This document shows, one piece after another, positions 1-7,319 of a DNA stretch of 64,000 bases. The notes under the pieces are model-generated. The model searched no databases. It saw only the letters and a list, made by a program, of their open reading frames with translations, and was not told the origin of the DNA. A program made the position numbers and the translations under genes. Within the stretch, counting starts at the first letter, position 1, and every line of letters starts with the position of its first letter. Source of the DNA: Bacteroidales bacterium (GTDB lineage Bacteria; Bacteroidota; Bacteroidia; Bacteroidales; UBA932); assembly GCA_017631875.1 (NCBI GenBank), contig JAGBSL010000025.1, forward strand, positions 16,022-80,021, written 5' to 3'.

Positions 1-1224
1 ATCCTCAACGACAAGATGGCAGGCAATCCTGAGACTGTGGACACATTCCTCGCAGGCATCATCGCTCCGGCTGTCGAGAAGGCTAAGGCTGAGATCGTGG
101 ACATGCAGGCTATCATGGACCAGGACATCGCTGCAGGTCTTCTTCCTGAGGGATCGAAGATCGAGGCTTGGGACTGGGCTTACTATACTGAGAAGGTGCG
201 TGTAGCTAAGTACGCTCTCGATGAGGAGCAGACAAAGCCATACTTCCAGATGGAGAATGTTCGTCAGGGTGTGTTCGACCTTACAACAAAGCTCTTCGGT
301 CTTCAGTATGAGAAGCTTGAGGGTATCCCTACATACCATGCTGACGTAGAGGGATTCAAGGTTATGGACGCTGACGGTTCGCTTATCGGTGTGATCCTTA
401 CCGACTACTTCCCACGCAGCACAAAGAGAGGCGGCGCATGGATGAACAACTTCGTTAACCAGGAGATCGTCAACGGTGTTGAGATCCGTCCTGTAATCGT
501 AAACGTAGGTAACTTCGCGAAGCCGGTTGACGGCAAGCCTTCGCTCATGACCCTCGACCAGGTGGAGACACTCTTCCATGAGTACGGACATGCACTTCAC
601 GGCCTCCTCAGCCAGTGTACATACAAGAGCGTTGCAGGTACATCTGTAGCACGCGACTTCGTGGAGCTTCCTTCGCAGATCATGGAGAACTGGGCATTCC
701 AGCCAGAGGTTCTTGCTACATATGCACGTCACTATGAGACAGGCGAGATCATCCCTGCAGAACTCGTGGAGAAGATCAACGCTACAGGTACATTCAACCA
801 GGGCTTCATGACCACAGAGCTTGCAGCTGCTGCCATCCTCGACCTCAAGTGGCACATGCTCGAGTCACTTCCTGTCATTTCGAGCGAAGTCGAGAAATCT
901 TTCGTAGAAGAGTTCGAGGCAAAGGCATGCGCAGAGATGGGTCTCATCGACGAGATCATCCCACGTTACCGCACAACATACTTCGCCCACATCTTCAGCG
1001 GCGGATACAGCGCAGGTTACTACAGCTACCTCTGGGCAGAGGTGCTTGACAAGGATGCATTCGAACTCTTCATGGAGAAGGGCATCTTCGACGCTGAGAC
1101 AGCAATGTCATTCCGCAAGAATGTCCTCGAGAAGGGTGGCAGCGACGAGCCGATGGATCTCTACCGCCGCTTCCGTGGCGCAGATCCGGACCCTGCAGCC
1201 CTAACTCGTGCTCGCGGTCTCTAA
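1..1224 (+). CDS. M3-family zinc metallopeptidase (dipeptidyl carboxypeptidase / oligopeptidase type), 5' truncated
   Basis: The frame is open from base 1, so the gene starts before the window; about 407 C-terminal residues remain of a family usually near 680-700. The zinc site HEYGH is at 577-591, and the downstream FVELPSQIMENW segment supplies the third ligand. The family cleaves peptides and C-terminal dipeptides; the location of this one cannot be judged without the N-terminus. Odd feature: bases 873-900, in frame, are a copy of a dispersed Bacteroidetes repeat and add roughly ten residues (PVISSEVEKS) between the normal domain segments. The fold seems otherwise intact. The gene ends in a short spacer with a REP-like hairpin. 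Confidence 0.93.
   Translation: MLNDKMAGNPETVDTFLAGIIAPAVEKAKAEIVDMQAIMDQDIAAGLLPEGSKIEAWDWAYYTEKVRVAKYALDEEQTKPYFQMENVRQGVFDLTTKLFGLQYEKLEGIPTYHADVEGFKVMDADGSLIGVILTDYFPRSTKRGGAWMNNFVNQEIVNGVEIRPVIVNVGNFAKPVDGKPSLMTLDQVETLFHEYGHALHGLLSQCTYKSVAGTSVARDFVELPSQIMENWAFQPEVLATYARHYETGEIIPAELVEKINATGTFNQGFMTTELAAAAILDLKWHMLESLPVISSEVEKSFVEEFEAKACAEMGLIDEIIPRYRTTYFAHIFSGGYSAGYYSYLWAEVLDKDAFELFMEKGIFDAETAMSFRKNVLEKGGSDEPMDLYRRFRGADPDPAALTRARGL
873..900 (+). repeat. Dispersed short repeat inside the M3 peptidase coding frame
   Basis: The 28 bases beginning TGTCATTTCGAGC and ending GAGAAATCT belong to a short repeat usually found between genes; another frame reads CHFERSREI. Related copies of a sister type (TGTCATCCTGAACG...) lie at 5066-5093 (minus) and 61347-61373 (plus). 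Here it sits inside a gene without breaking the frame. Confidence 0.75.
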
Positions 1225-1250
1225 TTCTGCATCACACAGATCTAAATAGC

Positions 1251-1290
1251 AATCGTCTCGGAAAAATCGCAATGTTTTTCCGAGACGATT
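1251..1290. repeat. REP-like palindrome, copy 1
   Basis: A perfect 16-bp inverted repeat: AATCGTCTCGGAAAAA, 8-base loop, then its complement. It lies between the M3 peptidase and the sialidase gene. Four further copies flank the RAYT transposase gene. It may also act as a terminator, but its recurrence marks it as a REP element. Confidence 0.85.
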
Positions 1291-1323
1291 GTCATTTTGC
1301 GGCCTTTTGCCAAGTTTCCCTTC

Positions 1324-1338
1324 ATCGTCTCCGAAAAA
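1324..1338 (+). repeat. Degenerate half of the REP-like element
   Basis: ATCGTCTCCGAAAAA matches the left arm of the REP-like palindrome with one change and has no right arm nearby. It lies just before the promoter of the sialidase gene and is probably a decayed copy. Confidence 0.45.
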
Positions 1339-1363
1339 GAGGCCAGTTTTTACAAGACAATCC

Positions 1364-1371
1364 TATCTTTG
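1364..1371 (+). promoter_or_regulatory. Promoter -7 element (TATCTTTG) of the sialidase gene
   Basis: TATCTTTG matches the Bacteroidetes -7 consensus TAnnTTTG. Only four bases separate it from the ATG at 1376, so the transcript would begin at or next to the start codon (leaderless). Confidence 0.6.
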
Positions 1372-1375
1372 CAAA

Positions 1376-2629
1376 ATGAAGTCATATATCAGATCCATAG
1401 TTACCGTAGCAGCCGTCCTTCTGTTGGCTGCCTCTTGCGGAGTCAAGCAGAATATCAGAGAACATGTGCTGTTCCAATCCGGTGTTGCCGACAGCATTCC
1501 TTACCGCATTCCAACTATAGCGAAGATGCATAACGGAGATATCCTCGCCTTGACTGATTACCGCCTTTGCAACATGGATATCGGTTATGGCAGGGTAGAT
1601 ATCCATGGCCGTATTTCACGTAATGGAGGAAGGGCATGGGGCGAAGAGTTCGTCCTGATCGAAGGTTCGGGAGTGTCTGGAGCGACCGACTGCGGTTTCG
1701 GTGATGCCGCTATGGTTGCTGACAGGGAGAGCGGCGATGTGCTTGTGATTATGGTCTGTGGAGAGACTGTCTATTGGCATGAGACCACGACCAGGCAGAA
1801 CCCGAACAGGGTTGCAGTTTTAAGAAGCAGCGACAACGGCAAGACATGGAGTCAGTGGGAAGAGATAACAGAATCTGTATATACACTCTTTGATGATTCT
1901 GTTCATGGCTGTGTGCAGAGCTGCTTTGTCGGCTCGGGCAAGATATTTCAGAGCAGACAGATAAAGGTCGGAAGTCATTATCGAATTTATGCGGCGTTGT
2001 GCGCACGCCCAAACGGCAACAGGGTAATCTACAGCGATGATTTCGGTCATACATGGCACGTCCTTGGCGGACCGGATGCTCTTCCTGTGCCGAATGGTGA
2101 TGAGCCTAAATGTGAGGAACTTCCGGACGGACGCGTAATCATCAGTTCAAGAGCATGGGGAGGCCGTTATTTCAATATATATGAATATACTGACATGGCT
2201 TCCGGAGCTGGTGCCTGGGATGAGGTAGTAGGGTCAGGAAAGAAGGTTAACGGCTGCGCGTCACTCGAAAACGCCTGCAATGGAGAGCTTCTGATTGTCC
2301 CGGCAGTCCGCAAGGAAGACCGCAAGAAGGTCCACCTTGCACTTCAGTCAGTTCCACTGGGACCCCAACGAGCCAACGTCGGCATCTATTATAAGGAACT
2401 GCCGGAAGACATCGCATCCATCACTCCAGAATCCTTTGCTGCAAATTGGGAAAAGCCGTATCAGGTATCCGACACCACTTCCGCATACTCCACAATGCTT
2501 CAGCTGAAGAACGGTAACATCGCCTTCTACTACGAGGAATCCATCACTCTGAATGGCTGGGGCTACGACATGGTTTATAAGGAAATTCCTCTGGAAATCC
2601 TGACCTCTGGCCGCTATTTCAGTAGATAA
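1376..2629 (+). CDS. Sialidase-like lipoprotein (BNR / Asp-box beta-propeller, GH33-like)
   Basis: 417 residues. The frame extends to a TTG at 1289 inside the REP hairpin, but ATG 1376 begins an ideal lipoprotein signal (MKSYIRS...LLLAASC). YRIPT near the mature N-terminus is the arginine RIP motif of exo-sialidases, and three Asp-boxes can be seen (SRNGGRAW, SSDNGKTW, SDDFGHTW), the first degenerate. The family removes terminal sialic acid in the periplasm or at the cell surface; a related propeller hydrolase is possible because substrate residues cannot be assigned by eye. It is a single-gene unit, but a terminal sugar-removing enzyme fits the nearby mannosidase operon. Confidence 0.85.
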   Translation: MKSYIRSIVTVAAVLLLAASCGVKQNIREHVLFQSGVADSIPYRIPTIAKMHNGDILALTDYRLCNMDIGYGRVDIHGRISRNGGRAWGEEFVLIEGSGVSGATDCGFGDAAMVADRESGDVLVIMVCGETVYWHETTTRQNPNRVAVLRSSDNGKTWSQWEEITESVYTLFDDSVHGCVQSCFVGSGKIFQSRQIKVGSHYRIYAALCARPNGNRVIYSDDFGHTWHVLGGPDALPVPNGDEPKCEELPDGRVIISSRAWGGRYFNIYEYTDMASGAGAWDEVVGSGKKVNGCASLENACNGELLIVPAVRKEDRKKVHLALQSVPLGPQRANVGIYYKELPEDIASITPESFAANWEKPYQVSDTTSAYSTMLQLKNGNIAFYYEESITLNGWGYDMVYKEIPLEILTSGRYFSR

Positions 2630-2631
2630 AC

Positions 2632-2671
2632 AAACGTCTCGGAAAAACAATAGTGCTTTTCCGAGACGTTT
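2632..2671. repeat. REP-like palindrome, copy 2
   Basis: AAACGTCTCGGAAAA with its complement across a short loop, two bases after the sialidase stop codon. Same stem core (CGTCTCGGAAAA) as the other copies, with compensating changes at the base of the stem. Confidence 0.85.
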
Positions 2672-2704
2672 ATCGCTTTTCTCTATTTTGTCACCAAATT
2701 GACT

Positions 2705-2742
2705 ATTGTCTCGGAAAAATCCTGTTGTTTTTCGAAGACGAT
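2705..2742. repeat. REP-like palindrome, copy 3
   Basis: ATTGTCTCGGAAAAA pairs with TTTTTCGAAGACGAT, with two imperfect positions. It lies about 80 bases upstream of the RAYT gene. The next bases (GAAAAACAACAGGA) can pair with its loop, giving an alternative fold. Confidence 0.75.
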
Positions 2743-2822
2743 GAAAAACAACAGGACTTTAAAAAAAGTTTTTCTCTTTTTTTAACACTTAGTCAAAATA
2801 TCGTCATAGATTAGGTGCAAAA

Positions 2823-3743
2823 ATGAAAAAGACCTACCATCTATGCTTGTCTGGTGGCAATGAAGTGATGTGTCGCCATGACAGGGATTATATCCATGCT
2901 AATAACTGCCTATGTCTTGCAGCTCATAAAACTGATTCTTCGTTATTGGCGTATAGTATCATGTCAAATCATACGCATATAGGTGTAAGGACAGAAGACC
3001 CTTACGCCTTTATGAAGGCTTTCCGGTATCCATATAACAGATACTTTAACCAAAGATATGGCAGAAAAGGAATGCTCGGTGAGAGGCATTTCTTCCAAAG
3101 TGAGATTGATGGGATATACCACTTTCTTGCAATGATTTCATATATATTGAGAAATGCCTTGCATCATGGAGTATCGGCTACTCCGTTCGGGTATAGGTAT
3201 TCTTCTATCTGTGCACTGTTTCGTGAGGAACTGGGTTATTTTGTTGAACCTGAGCTGATGCCGAGGAAGTCACAATACCTCTATCTTCCGGGCAATGACC
3301 CACTTCCTGATGGATTTAAAATGGATGTTTCAGGATTGATTCTTCCACAAAGCGTAATTGATGTCGCAGATGTCGAGCACCAGTTTTCTACTGCCCGAAC
3401 ATTCCTATACTACATGAACAGACTTTCCGGAGAGGCATGGGAGAAAGAACAGCTGCAGGATGCTGTCAATGTTCCTCCAATAACGCTTGAACAGATTGAG
3501 AGCTGTGTCAGATATCAAGATCTGAAGACAATGCTGGGAAACGAGCACGGAAGGGCAAACTATAATGCAATGAATGACATACAGGTCTGTTGTATAATAG
3601 ATAAGATGTTAGGAGAGAGGTCGGTTTATGAGGTGTCGCAGGATGAAATAGATCGTTTGTCAAAATATCTTCGTGGTACCTGTCACATTTCACAAGATCA
3701 GGCTAACAGATGCCTTGCCGGTAGATTGTTGTTGAACCTTTGA
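2823..3743 (+). CDS. REP-associated tyrosine transposase (RAYT, IS200/Y1 HUH family)
   Basis: 306 residues. The HUH metal motif reads SNHTHI and is followed about 30 residues later by the characteristic RYFNQRYGRKG..GERHF segment that holds the catalytic tyrosine region. The family cuts single-stranded DNA at palindromic REP elements. The C-terminal ~170 residues are a helical extension I do not recognise. The gene has no terminal repeats of its own but is bracketed by palindromes at 2632, 2705, 3746 and 3817, the classic RAYT/REP layout. RAYTs are usually single-copy, domesticated genes. The length and motifs suggest an intact protein. Confidence 0.85.
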   Translation: MKKTYHLCLSGGNEVMCRHDRDYIHANNCLCLAAHKTDSSLLAYSIMSNHTHIGVRTEDPYAFMKAFRYPYNRYFNQRYGRKGMLGERHFFQSEIDGIYHFLAMISYILRNALHHGVSATPFGYRYSSICALFREELGYFVEPELMPRKSQYLYLPGNDPLPDGFKMDVSGLILPQSVIDVADVEHQFSTARTFLYYMNRLSGEAWEKEQLQDAVNVPPITLEQIESCVRYQDLKTMLGNEHGRANYNAMNDIQVCCIIDKMLGERSVYEVSQDEIDRLSKYLRGTCHISQDQANRCLAGRLLLNL

Positions 3744-3745
3744 TT

Positions 3746-3783
3746 ATCGTCTCGGAAAAACTGCCACTTTTTTGAGAGACGAT
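3746..3783. repeat. REP-like palindrome, copy 4
   Basis: ATCGTCTCGGAAAAA and a slightly mismatched right arm ending GAGACGAT, starting two bases after the RAYT stop codon. Confidence 0.75.
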
Positions 3784-3816
3784 GACGGAAAACATGGCAA
3801 AAGGGTCAAAACAAGA

Positions 3817-3854
3817 ATCGTCTCGGAAAAATCACATTGTTTTTCCGAGACGAT
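3817..3854. repeat. REP-like palindrome, copy 5
   Basis: A perfect 15-bp stem ATCGTCTCGGAAAAA / TTTTTCCGAGACGAT. It lies between the RAYT gene and the convergent ROK gene and could also terminate both transcripts. Confidence 0.85.
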
Positions 3855-3916
3855 GATATTGGGTTTACTGTAGGTGTCCGTTACCCGTAGATATTGCCTC
3901 CCGAAAAGGGAAAGGG

Positions 3917-5020
3917 TTATCTGCTGAGCTGATGCAGGGCAAAGGCGTAGGCGCCGAGTGAGACGGCCTTGTTGGCTCCGATCTTCGAGAGGGCCACGCC
4001 GATGCGCTTCTGCGGGTCGTATGTGACTTCGATCTCGCTGTTGTAGATCTTGAGCTGGCGCTGCTCTCCCTTGAGGAACTGTCTGAGCTCTTCCTTGTCA
4101 TCAAGATCGTATACCTTGCTGGCGAGCTTGTTGATTTCCTCGCCGTTGAGGCGCTTCATCTTGCCTCTGATGCTCTCGAACATAGAATCCTTGATGTATT
4201 TATATGCTCCCGAGAGTCCGCCTCCGATCACTACCAGTCCGTCTATGATGGATACTGTCATTGCTATGACATCTCCCAAAGCCGCTCCAAGCTGCGCGAA
4301 CGCTCCCTTTGCCGCTTCCATGTCACCTTCCTTCACGCCCTCTGCGATCTCGAAGATGTCCTTTGGAGACAATCCATGATCAGGGTTGCCGCTCAGTTCG
4401 CCGTACATTCTCTTGACCGCTCTGATGGAGATACCCTCCTCTGCAATCACGTCAGGACGTCCTTTCAAAGGAATGCTGAACATCTCGATACATGAGTTGT
4501 CACCTCTGTTGAGCTGTCCGTTCGCAACCACACCGATACCGAGTCCTGTTCCGAGGGTGAATCCCACAAGGTTCCTGTATCTCTTCCTGTTACCATAATC
4601 GTCAAGCATCTCGTTCACTTCCGGAAGAAGACCGCCGAGGGCCTCACCGTAGGCATAGAGGTCTCCGTCGTTGTTGATGTATACAGGCATGCTGAACTTC
4701 TTCTTGAGATATGGTCCGAGGGCCACTCCCTCACGGAATGCAGGGAAGTTGAGCAGCTGGCCTCCGATGATGCCGTTAGGATAGTCGGCAGGACCTGGGA
4801 ATGCGAAGCTGATCGCCGCAGGACGCTCGTCCAGCTGGTCGATGATGGTCCTGAAGCCCTCTACCATTGTGCTGAGACACTTGTCCAGATCGTCAGCATA
4901 GGCTGGGAGAGTAAGAGGCTCGACGATGAATTCTCCTCTCTGCATGGCTCCGAAAACCATGTTTGTACCTCCTGTATCAAGGGTCAGGATGATGCGGGGG
5001 TCTGTGGTATAGCTTATCAT
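3917..5020 (-). CDS. ROK-family sugar kinase
   Basis: 367 residues. The N-terminal phosphate loop LTLDTGGTNMVFGA, the mid-protein NNDGDLYAYGEA and GTGLGIG, and VIGGGLSG are typical of ROK/glucokinase-fold kinases. It has no N-terminal helix-turn-helix, so it is an enzyme rather than a repressor. A cytoplasmic sugar kinase that ends a mannosidase operon probably phosphorylates the released monosaccharide (mannose, or GlcNAc from N-glycan cores), but the substrate cannot be read from the sequence. An insertion of about 40 charged residues near the C-terminus (LASKVYDLDDKEEL...) is longer than in many ROK proteins. The spacer to the upstream GH92 gene is 55 bases. Confidence 0.88.
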   Translation of the reverse strand: MISYTTDPRIILTLDTGGTNMVFGAMQRGEFIVEPLTLPAYADDLDKCLSTMVEGFRTIIDQLDERPAAISFAFPGPADYPNGIIGGQLLNFPAFREGVALGPYLKKKFSMPVYINNDGDLYAYGEALGGLLPEVNEMLDDYGNRKRYRNLVGFTLGTGLGIGVVANGQLNRGDNSCIEMFSIPLKGRPDVIAEEGISIRAVKRMYGELSGNPDHGLSPKDIFEIAEGVKEGDMEAAKGAFAQLGAALGDVIAMTVSIIDGLVVIGGGLSGAYKYIKDSMFESIRGKMKRLNGEEINKLASKVYDLDDKEELRQFLKGEQRQLKIYNSEIEVTYDPQKRIGVALSKIGANKAVSLGAYAFALHQLSR

Positions 5021-5065
5021 AATTGTGCGGTTAGTTCTACGAAGATAGTTAAATTTTTGGAATAT

Positions 5066-5093
5066 AGATCCTTCACTATCGTTCAGGATGACA
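5066..5093 (-). repeat. Dispersed short repeat overlapping the GH92 stop codon
   Basis: On the minus strand TGTCATCCTGAACGATAG, followed by TGAAGGATCT. It is the sister of the copy at 61347-61373. The GH92 protein ends within it (CHPER-stop), so the repeat supplies the last residues and the stop codon. Confidence 0.75.
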
Positions 5094-7319
5094 GTCAGAC
5101 GTCATCTTGAAGTCGATGACTGCTCCGGCAGCCAGGTGCTTATGCTTGAAGAAACTCTCATTCCATTTGCTGCAATTGACCTTCATGCTGCGTACATATC
5201 TGTTTTCAGGCCCGTTGTCCGGTGCATTGATCTCGAGGTCACAGCCGTTTTCAAGGTGTACGACAGCCTTCTTGAACAGAGGAGCGCCTACAGCGTATTC
5301 GTCCGAACCAGGACATACCGGATAGAATCCCAGTGCGGAGAATACATACCACGCTGAAGTCTGGCCGTTGTCCTCGTCGCCGCAATATCCGTCAGGAGTC
5401 GCGCTGTAGAGCCTGTCCATTACCTCGCGTACCCATTTCTGGGTCTTCCATGGCTGTCCGGCCCAGTTGTAGAGGTAGATCATGTGCTGCGCCGGCTGGT
5501 TGCCGTGGGCATAGTTACCCATGTCAGCAACCTGCATCTCAGTGATTTCATGGATACGGTATCCATAGTAGCTGTCGTCGTAGATCGGCGGAACGACGAA
5601 CACGGAGTCAAGCATGGAGGCGAATTCATGAGCACCGCCCATCGCCTCCATGAGGCCGTCCACGTCGTGGAACACAGACCATGTATAGTGCCATGCGTTG
5701 CCCTCTGTGAAGGCCCCGCCCCATTTGTACGGGCTGAACGGTTCCTGGAATGTGCCGTCGAGATTGCGTCCGCGCATGAGATTGTGCGACGGGTCGAACA
5801 CGTTCTTCCAGTTGCCCGAGCGTGCCTCCCACTTAGCGATCTCCTCGGCAGGTCGGCCGAGTTTCTTCGCCAGCTGTAGGATACACCAGTCGTTGTATGC
5901 GTATTCCAGGGTGCGGGCAACATTTTCATGGATCCCCACATTATATGGAATGTAACCGATGGTGTTGTAGTATTCATGTCCGAGACGGCCGGTCGAGTTG
6001 ACCGTAGGGTGGACGTGCTCAGTGCCATATACGATGCAGTCATAAAGCGTCTGCCAGTCCTCTCTCGGAGTGATGCCTTTCAATATGGCATCTGCAACCA
6101 CAGATGCGGAATTGTTGCCGACCATGCAGCCTCTGTGGCCCGGGCTGGCCCATTCTGGAAGGAACTCATTCTCACGGGCGATGTTGGCCAGGCCCTGCTG
6201 AATCTCCTCATTCACAGAAGGATACACGAGGTTAAGTAGAGGGAAGAGTGCGCGGAATGTGTCCCAGAATCCTGTGTCTGTATAGAGGTAGCCGTCGCAT
6301 ACTTCTCCGTTGTAAGGGCTATAGTGGATAGGCTTGCCGGTCTCATCGATTTCATAGAACTTGCGAGGGAAAAGGGTAGCACGATACAGGCAAGAGTAGA
6401 ATGTCCTGTACTGCTCTTCGGTTCCGCCACCGACCTCGATGCGGCCGAGGACCTCGTTCCAACGGTCCCGTCCCGCTTCCTTGACCTGCGCGAGAGTGCG
6501 GCCTTCCACCTCCTTGAAGTTGGTCCATGCCTGATCGAGGGATATGAAAGATGATGCGGCCTTGACGCTGACCTTCTCGCCGCGTGAAGTCTTGAAGCTT
6601 ACGGATGCAATGATACGGTCGCCTTCAAGTTCGCTGGCCCCCTCTGCTGGAGCTGCAGGTCCGTCATAAAGCCTCCAGCTTTCAAACGGCTTGTCGAACT
6701 GCAACACAAACCAGTTCTTGAAATTATCAGGCACACCGCCGCTGTTTTTGGTCGTGTAACCGACGATTGCGTTGCGCTCCGGCAGTACCTTTATATATGA
6801 ACCCTGGTCGAAGGCGTCTATGACCACTCCGGATGTTTCGCTTTCAGGGAAAGTGAACTCGAAGACGGCAGCGCGCTCGGTAGGGGAGAGCTCTACATTG
6901 ATGTCATGGTCAGCCAGATAGACCTGATAGTAATACGGCTTTGCAGTCTCGCTCTTGTGTGAAAAATAGCTGGCGCGGGCATTTTCGTCCACATCAGCGG
7001 CGTCGCGCACCGGCATGATGGCGAACTGGCCGTAGTCATTGATCCATGGCGAAGGCTGGTGTGTCTGCTTGAAGCCGCGGATCCAGTTCTGGTCGTACCT
7101 GTATGCCCATCCGTCGCCCATCCTTCCTCCCTGCGGGGTCCAGAAGTTCATTCCCCATGGCAGCGCCACAGCGGGGTAGGTGTTGCCCGTTGAGAAGGCA
7201 TGATGCGAAAGCGTGCCGGTCAGCGTGGACACATAGTCCACAGGCTCGCTCACAGTCTCTACATATTCGCTGCATCCTGCAAGCATGAGCGCCGCTAAAA
7301 TATATAATGTTTTTTTCAT
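5076..7319 (-). CDS. GH92 alpha-mannosidase, lipoprotein
   Basis: 747 residues from ATG 7319, chosen because it begins a lipoprotein signal (MKKTLYILAALMLAGC); the frame upstream is open only because it overlaps the neighbouring gene. GH92 hallmarks include HAFSTGNTYPAVALPWGMNFW, FWDTFRALFPL, GCMVGNNSASVVADA and GDEDNGQTSAWYVFSALGFYP, which carries the base aspartates. GH92 enzymes are calcium-dependent, inverting exo-alpha-mannosidases acting on alpha-1,2/1,3/1,4/1,6 links; the linkage here is unknown. The start overlaps the stop of the preceding gene by one base (TGATG), so the two are probably translationally coupled. The last residues come from a dispersed repeat. Confidence 0.93.
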   Translation of the reverse strand: MKKTLYILAALMLAGCSEYVETVSEPVDYVSTLTGTLSHHAFSTGNTYPAVALPWGMNFWTPQGGRMGDGWAYRYDQNWIRGFKQTHQPSPWINDYGQFAIMPVRDAADVDENARASYFSHKSETAKPYYYQVYLADHDINVELSPTERAAVFEFTFPESETSGVVIDAFDQGSYIKVLPERNAIVGYTTKNSGGVPDNFKNWFVLQFDKPFESWRLYDGPAAPAEGASELEGDRIIASVSFKTSRGEKVSVKAASSFISLDQAWTNFKEVEGRTLAQVKEAGRDRWNEVLGRIEVGGGTEEQYRTFYSCLYRATLFPRKFYEIDETGKPIHYSPYNGEVCDGYLYTDTGFWDTFRALFPLLNLVYPSVNEEIQQGLANIARENEFLPEWASPGHRGCMVGNNSASVVADAILKGITPREDWQTLYDCIVYGTEHVHPTVNSTGRLGHEYYNTIGYIPYNVGIHENVARTLEYAYNDWCILQLAKKLGRPAEEIAKWEARSGNWKNVFDPSHNLMRGRNLDGTFQEPFSPYKWGGAFTEGNAWHYTWSVFHDVDGLMEAMGGAHEFASMLDSVFVVPPIYDDSYYGYRIHEITEMQVADMGNYAHGNQPAQHMIYLYNWAGQPWKTQKWVREVMDRLYSATPDGYCGDEDNGQTSAWYVFSALGFYPVCPGSDEYAVGAPLFKKAVVHLENGCDLEINAPDNGPENRYVRSMKVNCSKWNESFFKHKHLAAGAVIDFKMTSDCHPER

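Noticed and set aside
849..1049. Small frame encoding CHFERSREIF inside the M3 peptidase
   Set aside because: This is the known spurious translation of the dispersed repeat, not a gene.
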